The translations under genes and the position numbers were made by a program. A stretch of DNA of 64,000 bases from Betaproteobacteria bacterium (GTDB taxonomy: Bacteria; Pseudomonadota; Gammaproteobacteria; Burkholderiales; Rhodocyclaceae): contig VEPL01000007.1 in the NCBI GenBank assembly GCA_012026885.1, positions 1 through 64,000 on the forward strand, read 5' to 3'. Shown here one piece after another: positions 47,897 through 57,441 of the stretch. The stretch's first letter is position 1; each line of letters opens with the position of its first letter. The notes under the pieces were generated by a model. The model saw only the letters and a program-made list of their open reading frames with translations. It did no database searches and was not told the origin of the DNA.

Positions 47897-48460
47897 GTGT
47901 TGAAGCGACTGTTCGATTTTGGGGTCGCTTGCGCGGCGACGGTGATTCTCGCGCTACCCATTGCGGTGGTGGCATTACTGGTTCGGCTGACCTCGCCCGG
48001 GCCGGCGTTGTATTGGTCAGATCGTGTCGGGCGCGATAATGTCATCTTCCGCATGCCGAAGTTCCGGAGCATGCAGGTGGGCACGCCGGCAATGGCGACG
48101 CACCTGCTAGCCGATCCAAAGTCTCACCTGACGCCTATCGGTTCCTTCCTGCGCAAGTCGAGTCTGGATGAATTACCCCAATTGTGGAGCATCCTCGTCG
48201 GCGACATGAGCTTCGTCGGCCCGCGACCCGCGCTTTTCAACCAGTATGACCTGGTGGCGTTGCGCACGGAATGCGGGGTGCATGAGTTGGTCCCGGGGCT
48301 GACCGGCTGGGCGCAGGTGAATGGGCGCGATGAATTGCCGATTTCGGAGAAGGTGAATCTCGATACGGAATACCTTCGCCGGCGCTCGTTCTCGTTCGAC
48401 CTTTATATTCTGTGGTTGACGGCACTCAAGGTCATTCGCCGCGACGGAGTTTCGCACTAG
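47897..48460 (+). CDS. Monotopic polyprenyl-phosphate HexNAc-1-phosphate transferase (initiating, PglC/WreU-like)
   Basis: A short (187 aa) bacterial sugar transferase with one N-terminal membrane helix (about 12-34), the catalytic Asp-Glu dyad D91-E92 in SSLDELPQLW, and the signature DMSFVGPRPALF. It lacks the extra spans of WbaP-like proteins and resembles PglC and Rhizobium WreU. It transfers a HexNAc-1-phosphate to undecaprenyl phosphate and so starts the chain. The GTG at 47897 gives MLKRLFD, the usual family start; TTG at 47885 is an alternative. Confidence 0.88.
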   Translation: MLKRLFDFGVACAATVILALPIAVVALLVRLTSPGPALYWSDRVGRDNVIFRMPKFRSMQVGTPAMATHLLADPKSHLTPIGSFLRKSSLDELPQLWSILVGDMSFVGPRPALFNQYDLVALRTECGVHELVPGLTGWAQVNGRDELPISEKVNLDTEYLRRRSFSFDLYILWLTALKVIRRDGVSH

Positions 48461-48526
48461 GCCAGCGGCTTAGAGGTTAGAATGCCCCGAATACATGACC
48501 GGTGCGTTGTTCGTACCTGACCACAC

Positions 48527-50452
48527 TTGTCGAAGGCCGTCCTTTCTCTCCTCGTTTTCCTGTTCGACCTGTCCGCCGTGCTGTTCGCGTGGGTAGGGGG
48601 CTTTCTGCTGCGATTCAATCTGGATGTGCCGGATAGCTTCATGCCGGCGCTCTGGTGGGGGCTCGCGCTGCTTTTACCCCTGCACGCGCTGGCCTGCCGG
48701 GTTGCCGGCTTGTATCGGGGAATCTGGCTGTTCGCCAGCCTGCCGGATCTGAAGCGGGTTTTGCGGGCGGTAGCACTGTCGACCGCGGCAGTCATAGGCT
48801 TTTTTGTATTGTTCCGCGACGGCCAGCAACTGGTGCCGCGTTCCCTGCTCCTGCTCTACCCGATGCTACTCGTGCTTTACATGGGTGGTGGCCGCGCGGC
48901 TTACAGGATGTGGAAGGAGCATCGTCTTTACGGCGGGCTGGTTGCCCAAGGCAAGCCGGTGGTGATTGTCGGGGCTGGGCGCGGCGGTGCGATGCTCGTG
49001 CGCGAGTTGGAACGCAGTGCGGACTGGCGAGTCGTTGGCTTGGTAGATGACGACCGCAGCAAGTGGGGGCGTGAATTGTCAGGGCATCCGGTTCTTGGCG
49101 GGCTGGATAGCCTGCCCGAGGTGCTGGATTCCGAGAAGGCCTCCCATGTCATCCTCGCCATGCCGTCAGCTGCCGCCGATGCATCGCGCCGGGCGGCAGA
49201 TCTGGCCGTCGGCGCCGGGGCCCATGTCTTCACGGTGCCGGGACTGGAAGACGTGATGTCGGGCCGGGTGGCAATTTCCGCCCTCCGGCCGGTCGAGATC
49301 GAGGACTTGCTCGGTCGGGCGTCGGTGATGCCGGATACTATGCTGCTCGGGCGTTGCATCGCTGGCAAGGTGGTGCTTGTGACAGGCGCCGGCGGGTCGA
49401 TCGGGTCAGAATTGTGCCGGCAGATCGTGCGTCTCGGGCCGGTTCGCCTCGTGATGTTCGAGATTTCAGAGTTTGCACTGTACTCGATCGAGCAGGAACT
49501 TTTGGGGCTCTGTGCGCAGGCCAGGGTGGCAGTCGAATTGGTGCCGGTACTCGGTACCGTGATGCACCAGAGCCGTGCCGAGGCGGTGATGCGCAGCTTC
49601 GGGGTGAACACGGTCTATCACTCGGCGGCCTACAAGCATGTACCACTGGTCGAGCACAACCCCGTCGAGGGTATTCGAAATAATGCAGTGGGCACGCGCC
49701 GGATGGCCGAGGCGGCGCTTGCAGCAGGAGTGGATACCTTCGTGCTCATCTCGACCGACAAGGCGGTAAGGCCGACTAACGTGATGGGAGCAAGCAAGCG
49801 GCTGGCGGAGCTGATACTGCAAGCGCTTGCGAATCAGGGGGGCAAGACCCGCTTCTGTATGGTGCGTTTTGGCAACGTGCTGGGATCGTCGGGCTCGGTG
49901 GTGCCGCTCTTCCGCCAGCAGATCGCCGCAGGCGGCCCGATCACGCTGACGCACCCTGAGATCACCCGTTTCTTCATGACCATCCCCGAGGCAGCCCAAC
50001 TGGTGATTCAGGCCGGCGCGATGGGGCAGGGCGGCGAGGTCTTTGTCCTAGACATGGGTCAGCCGGTCAAGATCGTCGACCTCGCCCGGCGCATGATTCA
50101 TCTAAGTGGGCTGGAGGTTCGTGACGACGAACATCCGGACGGCGACATCGCCATCGATATCGTCGGGCTACGCCCTGGCGAGAAACTCTACGAGGAGCTG
50201 CTGATCGGAGAAAACATAGAGGGCACATCGCACCCGTTGATCATGCGTGCTTACGAGAACGAGGTGCCCTGGGAGATAATGTCCGGGCGCCTCGCCCAGC
50301 TCGATGCGGCGTGCATGGCCTTCGACTTTCCGAAGGTGCTTGCATTGCTTGGCCTTCTGGTCCAGGAATACACCCCCGCGACGCATGGCGAAGACGCGTT
50401 GTTGTGGCGTGCGTTGGCCGAGCCTGGCCGGGGTGATGTGTTAGTGCATTGA
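48527..50452 (+). CDS. wbpM: Membrane-anchored UDP-GlcNAc 4,6-dehydratase (WbpM/PglF-like)
   Basis: A 641-aa protein with about four N-terminal membrane spans (residues 1-115), a CoA-binding-like Rossmann domain (VVIVGAGRGGAML), and a catalytic SDR domain starting at about 285 (TGAGGSIGSELCRQI) with STDKAVRPTNVMGASKR. It makes UDP-2-acetamido-4-keto-6-deoxyglucose, the substrate of the reductase at 46881. The only available start is TTG at 48527, just after an in-frame stop, with no visible ribosome-binding site. It ends the polysaccharide locus. Confidence 0.9.
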   Translation: MSKAVLSLLVFLFDLSAVLFAWVGGFLLRFNLDVPDSFMPALWWGLALLLPLHALACRVAGLYRGIWLFASLPDLKRVLRAVALSTAAVIGFFVLFRDGQQLVPRSLLLLYPMLLVLYMGGGRAAYRMWKEHRLYGGLVAQGKPVVIVGAGRGGAMLVRELERSADWRVVGLVDDDRSKWGRELSGHPVLGGLDSLPEVLDSEKASHVILAMPSAAADASRRAADLAVGAGAHVFTVPGLEDVMSGRVAISALRPVEIEDLLGRASVMPDTMLLGRCIAGKVVLVTGAGGSIGSELCRQIVRLGPVRLVMFEISEFALYSIEQELLGLCAQARVAVELVPVLGTVMHQSRAEAVMRSFGVNTVYHSAAYKHVPLVEHNPVEGIRNNAVGTRRMAEAALAAGVDTFVLISTDKAVRPTNVMGASKRLAELILQALANQGGKTRFCMVRFGNVLGSSGSVVPLFRQQIAAGGPITLTHPEITRFFMTIPEAAQLVIQAGAMGQGGEVFVLDMGQPVKIVDLARRMIHLSGLEVRDDEHPDGDIAIDIVGLRPGEKLYEELLIGENIEGTSHPLIMRAYENEVPWEIMSGRLAQLDAACMAFDFPKVLALLGLLVQEYTPATHGEDALLWRALAEPGRGDVLVH

Positions 50453-50489
50453 ATTTGAGTGCCTTGGCATTTTCTGTCGGCTCTTGACA

Positions 50490-50511
50490 GAGCGATGATC
50501 CGCTATCGCTC
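50490..50511 (+). other. Inverted repeat after the polysaccharide locus
   Basis: GAGCGAT and ATCGCTC form a seven-base stem with an eight-base loop, 37 bases after the wbpM stop. No T-tract follows. A smaller repeat (CTGTC/GACAG) lies just upstream. It marks the junction between the locus and aroA::cmk. Confidence 0.45.
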
Positions 50512-50582
50512 GCAATAATCCTTATTAGAAAGGGCTGCGGATGATTTGCAGATGGCGCTAGTCGAGCCCAAAGAAAACAATC

Positions 50583-52526
50583 ATGTCTGACAGCGAATTC
50601 CTCGACCTCCCACAGCAAGTTTCCGCCGCCGGCAGCGTCCGCCTGCCCGGCTCGAAGAGCATTTCCAATCGTGTCTTGCTACTCGCCGCGCTGGCCGAGG
50701 GGGAAACCAAGGTGCGCGATCTGCTGGCCTCCGATGACACGGCGCGCATGCTCGAAGCGCTGCAGGTGCTCGGGTTGGGTGTCGAGAACATCGGCGGCGA
50801 CGCGTGGCGCATCCGCGGCTGCGGCGGGCGCTTCCCGGTACGGCAGGCCGAACTCTTCCTTGGCAATGCGGGCACCGCCTTCCGGCCGCTGACGGCGGCA
50901 TTGGCGCTGGCCGGTGGCGACTACATCCTGAAGGGCGTCGCGCGCATGCACGAGCGGCCGATCGGTGACTTGGTCGACGGCTTGCGTCAGTTGGGCGCGG
51001 ACGTCACCTACCTCGGCAACGAGGGCTATCCGCCGCTGCATCTGAGGCAGGCGGCGATCCGGCCCGGTGGTGTCGTCCGGGTGCGCGGCGACGTGTCCAG
51101 CCAGTTCCTGACCGGCCTCCTGATGGCCCTGCCGCTGACCGGCGAGACGGTTGCGGTCGACGTCGTCGGCGAGCTGATTTCCAAGCCCTACATCGAGATC
51201 ACGCTGGCGACGATGGCGCGCTTCGGCGTGGTCGTCGAGCGCGAGGGCTGGCAGCGCTTCACGGTCAGGGCCGGCAGCCGCTACATTTCGCCGGGGGCCA
51301 TCTATGTCGAGGGCGATGCTTCGTCGGCTTCGTACTTTCTGGCGCTCGGCGCGATCGGCGGCGGGCCGGTGCGCGTCGAGGGCGTCGGGCGTGATTCCAT
51401 CCAGGGCGATGTCCGGTTCGCCGAGGCGCTGGCGCAGATGGGTGCGGTGATCGAGACCGGTCCCAACTGGATGGAAGCACGTGCGCCGCAGGGCGGGCTG
51501 GTCGCGGTCGACCTCGACTGCAACCATATCCCCGATGCGGCGATGACGTTGGCCATGGCCGCGTTGTTCGCCCGCGGCACGACGACGCTGCGCAACATCG
51601 CCTCGTGGCGGGTGAAAGAGACCGACCGCATCGCGGCGATGGCGACCGAACTTCGCAAGCTTGGGGCAGCTGTCGAGGAGGGAGCCGACTACATCCGCGT
51701 GACTCCGGTCGCGAAGCTGAAGCCGGCTGCCATCGATACCTACGACGACCATCGCATGGCGATGTGCTTCTCGCTGGCGGCTTTCGGCACGCCGCTGCGC
51801 ATCAATGATCCGAAGTGCGTGGCCAAGACCTTCCCGGATTACTTCGAGCGGTTTGCAGCCGTGACCCGGGCGGCACCGGTTATTGCCATCGACGGCCCCT
51901 CGGCTTCCGGCAAGGGCACGGTTGCAGCGCGGGTGGCCGCAGCGCTCGGCTACGCTTATCTGGATTCGGGCGCGCTCTACCGGTTGGCCGCGCTCGCCGC
52001 CCGTCGGGCCGGGGTGGAATGGGCCGACGAAGCGGGCGTCGCGGCGATTGCGGCGGCGCTGGATGTCGAGTTCACGGAATCCGACATCCGTCTGGATGGC
52101 GAACTTGTGGGCGACGCCATCCGCACCGAGGAGATGTCGGCCGGCGCCTCGCAGGTTGCGGCGTTGCCGGCGGTGCGCGCGGCGCTGCTGTTCCGTCAGC
52201 GCGCCTTCAGTACGGCGCCCGGGCTGGTCGGCGACGGACGTGATATTGGCTCGGTGGTATTCCCGCAGGCCGGGCTCAAGGTCTTCCTCACCGCGAGCGC
52301 CGAGGTGCGCGCGGAACGGCGTTATAAGCAGTTGATCGAAAAAGGTTTCTCTGCTAATCTCGCGGACCTTCTGCAGGATCTCCGGCAACGCGACGAGCGC
52401 GATTCCCAGCGCAGCGTGGCGCCGCTCCGGCAGGAGGCAGACGCGAAGTTGCTCGATACCACGCATCTCACCATCGATCAGGCGGTGAACCAGGTGCTGG
52501 CATGGGCGGTCGCTGCGTCGAATTGA
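50583..52526 (+). CDS. aroA: EPSP synthase fused to cytidylate kinase
   Basis: A 647-aa bifunctional protein. Residues 1 to about 430 are 3-phosphoshikimate 1-carboxyvinyltransferase: [10 protein letters not shown] at the N-terminus, [18 protein letters not shown] and DDHRMAM. From about 432 is cytidylate kinase, with the P-loop [20 protein letters not shown] and [10 protein letters not shown]. Both active-site sets look complete, so both activities are expected. In many relatives aroA and cmk are adjacent genes; the fused form also occurs in betaproteobacteria. It restarts the core gene order that stopped at tyrA. Confidence 0.96.
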   Translation: MSDSEFLDLPQQVSAAGSVRLPGSKSISNRVLLLAALAEGETKVRDLLASDDTARMLEALQVLGLGVENIGGDAWRIRGCGGRFPVRQAELFLGNAGTAFRPLTAALALAGGDYILKGVARMHERPIGDLVDGLRQLGADVTYLGNEGYPPLHLRQAAIRPGGVVRVRGDVSSQFLTGLLMALPLTGETVAVDVVGELISKPYIEITLATMARFGVVVEREGWQRFTVRAGSRYISPGAIYVEGDASSASYFLALGAIGGGPVRVEGVGRDSIQGDVRFAEALAQMGAVIETGPNWMEARAPQGGLVAVDLDCNHIPDAAMTLAMAALFARGTTTLRNIASWRVKETDRIAAMATELRKLGAAVEEGADYIRVTPVAKLKPAAIDTYDDHRMAMCFSLAAFGTPLRINDPKCVAKTFPDYFERFAAVTRAAPVIAIDGPSASGKGTVAARVAAALGYAYLDSGALYRLAALAARRAGVEWADEAGVAAIAAALDVEFTESDIRLDGELVGDAIRTEEMSAGASQVAALPAVRAALLFRQRAFSTAPGLVGDGRDIGSVVFPQAGLKVFLTASAEVRAERRYKQLIEKGFSANLADLLQDLRQRDERDSQRSVAPLRQEADAKLLDTTHLTIDQAVNQVLAWAVAASN

Positions 52527-52532
52527 GCTGTC

Positions 52533-52551
52533 GCCGGCTGCAACGGCCGGC
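52533..52551 (+). other. Hairpin in the rpsA leader
   Basis: GCCGGC repeated around a seven-base loop, seven bases after the aroA::cmk stop and 64 bases before the rpsA ATG. No T-tract follows. A second, weak stem (GGGT/ACCC) lies further on. S1 is known to control its own translation through leader structure in E. coli, so a similar role is possible. Confidence 0.35.
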
Positions 52552-52614
52552 GGCCTGTCGCAAACCTTAACCCGCTGCGGGGTCGCACCCGTGGCACGAA
52601 AGTCCGCTCCGTAA

Positions 52615-54294
52615 ATGGAATCTTTTGCTCAACTTTTTGAAGAATCCCTGGCTCGCCAGGAAATGCGTCAAGGCGAAGTCATCACCGCCGAGGTGACGGC
52701 GATCGACCACAACTTCGTGGTCGTCAATGCCGGCCTGAAATCGGAATCCTACGTTCCGCTCGAAGAATTCCTGAACGACCAGGGCGACATCGAAGTCAAT
52801 GTCGGTGATTTCGTCCAGGTCGCCATCGAAATGCTGGAAGACGGCTACGGCGCCACGCGCCTGTCCCGCGATCGCGCAAAGCGCATCGCCGCCTGGAACT
52901 TCCTGGAGCAGGCGCTCAACGAGAACTCCCTGGTCACCGGTACCATCACCGGCAAGGTCAAGGGCGGTCTCACCGTCATGTCCAACGGCGTCCGTGCCTT
53001 CCTTCCGGGCTCGCTGGTCGACATGCGTCCGGTCAAGGACACCACGCCGTACGAGGGCAAGACCCTCGAGTTCAAGGTCATCAAGCTCGACCGCAAGCGC
53101 AACAACGTCGTGTTGTCGCGCCGCGCCGTCCTCGAAGCCACCGCTGACGCCGACCGCGAAAAGCTGATGGAAAACCTCAAGGAAGGCACCACCGTCAAGG
53201 GCATCGTCAAGAACATCACTGACTACGGCGCCTTCGTCGACCTCGGCGGCATCGACGGCCTGCTGCACATCACCGATCTGGCATGGCGCCGCGTCCGCCA
53301 CCCGTCCGAAGTTCTGGCCGTGGGCGACGAAGTCACCGCCAAGATCCTCAAGTTCGACGCCGAGAAGAACCGTGTCTCGCTGGGCATGAAGCAACTGGGC
53401 GACGACCCGTGGGTCGGCATCGCCCGTCGCTATCCGTCCGGCACTCGCCTGTTCGGCAAGGTTACAAACCTGACCGACTACGGCGCCTTCGTCGAGATCG
53501 AGCAGGGCATCGAAGGCCTGGTACACGTCTCCGAGATGGACTGGACGAACAAGAACGTCCATCCGTCCAAGGTTGTCTCGCTGGGCGACGAGGTCGAGGT
53601 CATGATCCTCGAGATCGACGAGGACCGCCGCCGCATCTCGCTGGGCATGAAGCAGTGCCTGCCGAACCCGTGGGACGACTTCGCGATGAACCACAAGAAG
53701 GGCGACAAGGTCCGTGGTGGCATCAAGTCGATCACCGACTTCGGCATCTTCATCGGCCTGCCCGGCGGCATCGACGGCCTCGTGCACCTGTCCGACCTTT
53801 CCTGGTCGGCCTCGGGCGAGGAAGCCATCCGCAACTTCAAGAAGGGCGACGAGGTCGAGGCGGTCGTGCTCGGCATCGACGTCGAGAAGGAGCGCATCTC
53901 GCTCGGCATCAAGCAGCTCGACGGCGACCCGTACACCAGCTTCATCGCCACCCACGAGAAGAACAGCATCGTGCGCGGCACCGTGAAGACGGTCGATGCC
54001 CGTGGTGCCGTGGTCACGCTCGACGGCGAGAACGAAGGCTACCTGCGTGTTTCCGAGTTCTCGCGCGACCGCATCGAGGACCTGAGCCAGCACCTCAAGG
54101 TCGGTGACGAGGTCGAGGCAATGATCATCAACGTTGACCGCAAGACGCGCGGCATCAACCTGTCGATCAAGGCCAAGGATCAGGCCGAGCAACACGAGGC
54201 CATGCAGAAGCTCGCTTCCGAGTCGTCGTCTGCCGCTTCCGGCACGACCAACCTCGGCGCGCTGCTCAAGGCCAAGCTGAACCAGCAGGGCTGA
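52615..54294 (+). CDS. rpsA: 30S ribosomal protein S1
   Basis: A 559-aa protein with six S1/OB domains, roughly residues 20-90, 105-170, 190-260, 277-347, 364-434 and 451-520. Repeated DYGAFV(D/E) blocks and LGMKQ ends are visible in the middle repeats. It brings mRNA to the 30S subunit and is needed for weakly structured leaders. The order cmk-rpsA-ihfB is conserved across beta- and gammaproteobacteria. Confidence 0.98.
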   Translation: MESFAQLFEESLARQEMRQGEVITAEVTAIDHNFVVVNAGLKSESYVPLEEFLNDQGDIEVNVGDFVQVAIEMLEDGYGATRLSRDRAKRIAAWNFLEQALNENSLVTGTITGKVKGGLTVMSNGVRAFLPGSLVDMRPVKDTTPYEGKTLEFKVIKLDRKRNNVVLSRRAVLEATADADREKLMENLKEGTTVKGIVKNITDYGAFVDLGGIDGLLHITDLAWRRVRHPSEVLAVGDEVTAKILKFDAEKNRVSLGMKQLGDDPWVGIARRYPSGTRLFGKVTNLTDYGAFVEIEQGIEGLVHVSEMDWTNKNVHPSKVVSLGDEVEVMILEIDEDRRRISLGMKQCLPNPWDDFAMNHKKGDKVRGGIKSITDFGIFIGLPGGIDGLVHLSDLSWSASGEEAIRNFKKGDEVEAVVLGIDVEKERISLGIKQLDGDPYTSFIATHEKNSIVRGTVKTVDARGAVVTLDGENEGYLRVSEFSRDRIEDLSQHLKVGDEVEAMIINVDRKTRGINLSIKAKDQAEQHEAMQKLASESSSAASGTTNLGALLKAKLNQQG

Positions 54295-54306
54295 TTGGAA
54301 GCCAGC

Positions 54307-54591
54307 ATGACCAAGTCCGAGCTCATCGCCCGGCTGGCGGAGCGTTTTCCGCAGCTGGTCGCGAAGGATGCCGATTTCGCGGTCAAGATGATCCTCGATG
54401 CGATGTCCGAAGCGCTCGTGCGCGGGGACCGCATCGAGATCCGCGGCTTCGGCAGCTTTGCGCTCAACTACCGGCCGCCGCGCACGGGCCGCAACCCCAA
54501 GTCTGGGGAAAAGGTCGCCGTGCCCGCCAAGTGGGTTCCCCACTTCAAAGCGGGCAAGGAACTGCGCGAGCGGGTCGATCGTTCCGCCTGA
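54307..54591 (+). CDS. ihfB: Integration host factor subunit beta
   Basis: A 94-aa HU/IHF-family protein with [25 protein letters not shown], including the intercalating proline P64 in the DNA-binding arm. With IhfA it bends DNA at specific sites. The ATG at 54307 (12 bases after rpsA) gives the family length; an upstream TTG would add four residues. Confidence 0.96.
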   Translation: MTKSELIARLAERFPQLVAKDADFAVKMILDAMSEALVRGDRIEIRGFGSFALNYRPPRTGRNPKSGEKVAVPAKWVPHFKAGKELRERVDRSA

Positions 54592-54613
54592 CTCGGCACC
54601 TGTGGTAGATTCG

Positions 54614-54644
54614 GGGGCAGCCTGTCGGCTGCCCCTCTTTCGTT
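54614..54644 (+). terminator. Probable factor-independent terminator after ihfB
   Basis: GGGGCAGCC (54614-54622) and GGCTGCCCC (54627-54635) form a perfect nine-base stem with a TGTC loop, followed by TCTTTCGTT. The T-run is interrupted, so termination may be partial, allowing read-through into lapA 16 bases on. Confidence 0.75.
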
Positions 54645-54650
54645 GACGCC

Positions 54651-54932
54651 ATGACCGCACTGACCTGGGCCATCCGGCTCGTCATTTTCTCGCTGCTCCT
54701 TCTTTTCGCGCTGCGCAACACGCAGGTCGTGACCTTGCATTTCGTTCCAGGCTACCAGTGGGATGCGCCTCTGGTCATCACGCTGCTGGCCTTCTTCGCC
54801 GGCGGCGCACTGCTCGGTGCCCTGTCGCTGGTCGGCGTCATCTTCCGCCAGCGCCGCGAAATCGGACGCCTGAAGCGCGAGTCGGCGAGCCCGTCTGCGC
54901 CGGCCGCCATCGACCCGCCCGCGACGGCATGA
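54651..54932 (+). CDS. lapA: LapA-family (DUF1049) inner membrane protein
   Basis: A 93-aa protein with two membrane spans (about residues 3-22 and 38-60) and a short cytoplasmic tail containing RREIGRLKRE. It matches LapA/YciS, which works with LapB in LPS assembly. ATGA overlap couples it to lapB. Confidence 0.88.
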   Translation: MTALTWAIRLVIFSLLLLFALRNTQVVTLHFVPGYQWDAPLVITLLAFFAGGALLGALSLVGVIFRQRREIGRLKRESASPSAPAAIDPPATA

Positions 54933-56104
54933 CCGGCGAACTCCTCGATTACTGGCAACTGCTGCTGATCCCACTTTTCTTCGGGCTCGGCTGGGCGGCG
55001 GCGCGCGTCGACATGCGCCAGGTGGTTCACGAATCCCGTGCCTTGCCACGCTCCTATTTCACCGGTCTCAATTTTCTGCTCAACGAGCAGCCGGACAAGG
55101 CCATCGATTCCTTCCTCGAGGTCGCCAAGGTCGACTCGCAGACCGTCGAGCTGCACTTCGCGCTCGGCAACCTGTTCCGGCGCCGCGGCGAGACCGACCG
55201 TGCCATCCGCATGCACCAGAATCTGGTCGACCGTGCCGACCTCGACGACAAGGTGAGGCTGCATGCCCTTTCCGAGCTCGGCCAGGATTTCCTCAAGGCC
55301 GGCCTGCTCGACCGCGCCGAGGAAATGTTCAATCGCCTGCTCGGAACGACATTCGAGGGCGAAGCGAAGCGCTTCCTGCTCGAGATCTATCAGGCGGAAA
55401 AGGAGTGGCAAAAGGCCATCGACCTCGCCCGCGAGTTGCCGGACGTGGCGACCCAGCAGGAGGTCGCCGAGTTCTACTGCGAACTGGCCGCGGGCGAAAT
55501 CATGCGCTCGCGCCCCGATCTGGCGCGCGAGCACCTCGATACGGCCATGCAGCAGAACCGCCGCTGCGTGCGCGCCAGCCTCCTGCAGGGCGACCTGCTG
55601 CTGCAGGAAGGCAAGCCGGAGGAAGCGATCTCCGCCTGGCAGCGCATCGAGCAGCAGGATCCCCCCTTCCTGGCCCTGGTCGCCCAGCGCCTGCTCGAAG
55701 CCTATCGCCGGCTGGGCCGCCGCGACGAGGGCATCGCGCTGCTGCGCGGCTATCTGGAGCATTACCCGTCGCTCGACCTGCTCGAGGTCGTCAGCCAACT
55801 CGTGCTCGAGAGCGAGGGCAACGAGGCAGCCTACCGGCTGGTACGTACCGAACTGCAGCGCAACCCCACCCTGATCGGCCTCGAGCGCCTGATGAGTGCC
55901 CGCCTGCCACTGGCCGCGCCGGAAATCCAGCCGGACATCGAGCTGGCGAAGACCATCGTCCAGGGCTACGTGAAGCGCCTGTCGCGCTACCGGTGCGATA
56001 ATTGCGGCTTCAAGGCCCGCCAGTTCTACTGGCGCTGCCCGGCCTGTGGCGGCTGGGAGACCTACCCGCCGCGGCGCAGCGAAGAATTCGATCAATCCTT
56101 GTAG
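54929..56104 (+). CDS. lapB: Lipopolysaccharide assembly protein LapB (YciM)
   Basis: A 391-aa protein with an N-terminal membrane anchor (about 6-24), a run of TPR repeats through the middle, and a C-terminal rubredoxin-like zinc site with C356, C359, C370 and C373. In E. coli LapB controls LpxC turnover by FtsH and thereby LPS amount. The ATG at 54929 overlaps the lapA stop; longer frames inside lapA are rejected. Confidence 0.93.
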   Translation: MTGELLDYWQLLLIPLFFGLGWAAARVDMRQVVHESRALPRSYFTGLNFLLNEQPDKAIDSFLEVAKVDSQTVELHFALGNLFRRRGETDRAIRMHQNLVDRADLDDKVRLHALSELGQDFLKAGLLDRAEEMFNRLLGTTFEGEAKRFLLEIYQAEKEWQKAIDLARELPDVATQQEVAEFYCELAAGEIMRSRPDLAREHLDTAMQQNRRCVRASLLQGDLLLQEGKPEEAISAWQRIEQQDPPFLALVAQRLLEAYRRLGRRDEGIALLRGYLEHYPSLDLLEVVSQLVLESEGNEAAYRLVRTELQRNPTLIGLERLMSARLPLAAPEIQPDIELAKTIVQGYVKRLSRYRCDNCGFKARQFYWRCPACGGWETYPPRRSEEFDQSL

Positions 56105-56113
56105 GAAGAACCC

Positions 56114-57433
56114 ATGAAAATCACAGTCGTCGGTACCGGCTATGTCGGTCTCGTGAGCGGCACCTGTCTGGCCGAGGTCGGCAACGACGTCCTCTGTCTC
56201 GACGTGGACCCCGAGAAGATCCGTATCCTCGAGGAAGGCGGCATCCCCATCCATGAACCCGGTCTGCTGGAAATGGTTCGCCGCAACGTCGCCGCCGGCC
56301 GCCTGCACTTCACGACCGAAGTCGAGCGGGCGGTGCGCCACGGCACCATCCAGTTCATCGCCGTCGGCACGCCGCCCGACGAGGATGGTTCGGCCGACCT
56401 CCAGTATGTCGTCGCCGCAGCCCGCAACATCGGCCGCCTGATGACCGACTACAAGGTCGTCGTCGACAAGAGCACGGTCCCGGTCGGCACCGGCGCCAAG
56501 GTCAAGGCGGCGATTGCCGACGAACTGAAGAAGCGCGCGGTCGACACTCCGTTCAGCGTCGTTTCCAATCCCGAATTCCTCAAGGAAGGCGCCGCGGTCG
56601 AAGACTTCATGCGTCCCGACCGCATCGTCGTCGGCGCCGAGGACGAGCAAGCCATCCACCTGATGCGCGCCCTCTACGCGCCGTTCCAGCGCAACCACGA
56701 GCGGCTGATCGTCACCGACGTCAAGAGTGCCGAGCTGACCAAGTACGCCGCCAACGCCATGCTCGCCACGCGCATCAGCTTCATGAACGAGCTGGCCAAT
56801 CTTGCCGAAGTGCTCGGCGCCGACATCGAGATGGTGCGCCAGGGCATCGGCTCGGATCCGCGCATCGGCTACCACTTCCTCTATCCCGGCTGCGGCTATG
56901 GCGGCTCCTGCTTCCCCAAGGACGTCAAGGCGCTGATCAAGACCGCCCAGGACGACGCCGGCATCACCCTCAAGGTGCTGACCGCCGTCGAGGAGGCCAA
57001 CGACGCCCAGAAGCATGTACTGACCGGCAAGCTCAAGGCCCGCCTCGGCGACCTGAAGGGGCAGCACTTCGCCCTGTGGGGCCTCTCGTTCAAGCCGAAC
57101 ACCGACGATATGCGCGAGGCCCCCAGCCGCGAACTGATCGCCGACCTGTTCGCCGCCGGTGCCACGGTGACGGCCTACGATCCGGTGGCCATGCACGAGA
57201 CGCAGCGCATCTACGGTGCCGAGCCGCGCCTGCAGTATGCCGACAGCCCGATGGCTGCGCTGGAAGGTGCCGACGCGCTGGTCATCGTCACCGAATGGAA
57301 GGAGTTCCGCAGCCCCGATTTCGAGGCGATCAAGGGGGCCTTGAAGCAACCGCTGATCTTCGACGGGCGCAACCTCTACGATCCGAAGTTCGTGCGCGGA
57401 CTCGGCATCGAATACTTCGCCATCGGCCGCTGA
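56114..57433 (+). CDS. ugd: UDP-glucose 6-dehydrogenase
   Basis: A 439-aa NAD-dependent enzyme making UDP-glucuronate. [10 protein letters not shown] near the N-terminus is the NAD site and C266 in [14 protein letters not shown] is the catalytic cysteine. It is separate from the WbpA-like dehydrogenase at 14953. UDP-GlcA feeds LPS core or capsule residues and could also supply a decarboxylase-type reading of the SDR at 19077. Confidence 0.95.
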   Translation: MKITVVGTGYVGLVSGTCLAEVGNDVLCLDVDPEKIRILEEGGIPIHEPGLLEMVRRNVAAGRLHFTTEVERAVRHGTIQFIAVGTPPDEDGSADLQYVVAAARNIGRLMTDYKVVVDKSTVPVGTGAKVKAAIADELKKRAVDTPFSVVSNPEFLKEGAAVEDFMRPDRIVVGAEDEQAIHLMRALYAPFQRNHERLIVTDVKSAELTKYAANAMLATRISFMNELANLAEVLGADIEMVRQGIGSDPRIGYHFLYPGCGYGGSCFPKDVKALIKTAQDDAGITLKVLTAVEEANDAQKHVLTGKLKARLGDLKGQHFALWGLSFKPNTDDMREAPSRELIADLFAAGATVTAYDPVAMHETQRIYGAEPRLQYADSPMAALEGADALVIVTEWKEFRSPDFEAIKGALKQPLIFDGRNLYDPKFVRGLGIEYFAIGR

Positions 57434-57441
57434 CTCACGCC

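Noticed and set aside
47868-47903. 11-codon ORF between the 4-reductase and the initiating transferase
   Set aside because: It is too short to judge, and its end overlaps the start of the transferase without a ribosome-binding site of its own.
48766-48773. Exact GGCGGTAG (ops/JUMPstart core) inside wbpM
   Set aside because: It lies in coding sequence, does not continue into the longer ops consensus, and another copy occurs by chance at 20179-20186 inside an aminotransferase gene.
50484-50519. TTGACA with AATAAT as an aroA promoter
   Set aside because: The spacing is about 24 bases, too long for sigma-70, and the TTGACA is part of an inverted repeat.
52567-54660. 697-codon minus-strand open frame over rpsA and ihfB
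   Set aside because: Its composition mirrors the reverse of repeated S1 domains and it has no recognisable domain.
54752-57349. 865-codon minus-strand open frame
   Set aside because: It is antisense to lapB and ugd, which have clear family motifs. Long antisense frames are common in GC-rich genes.
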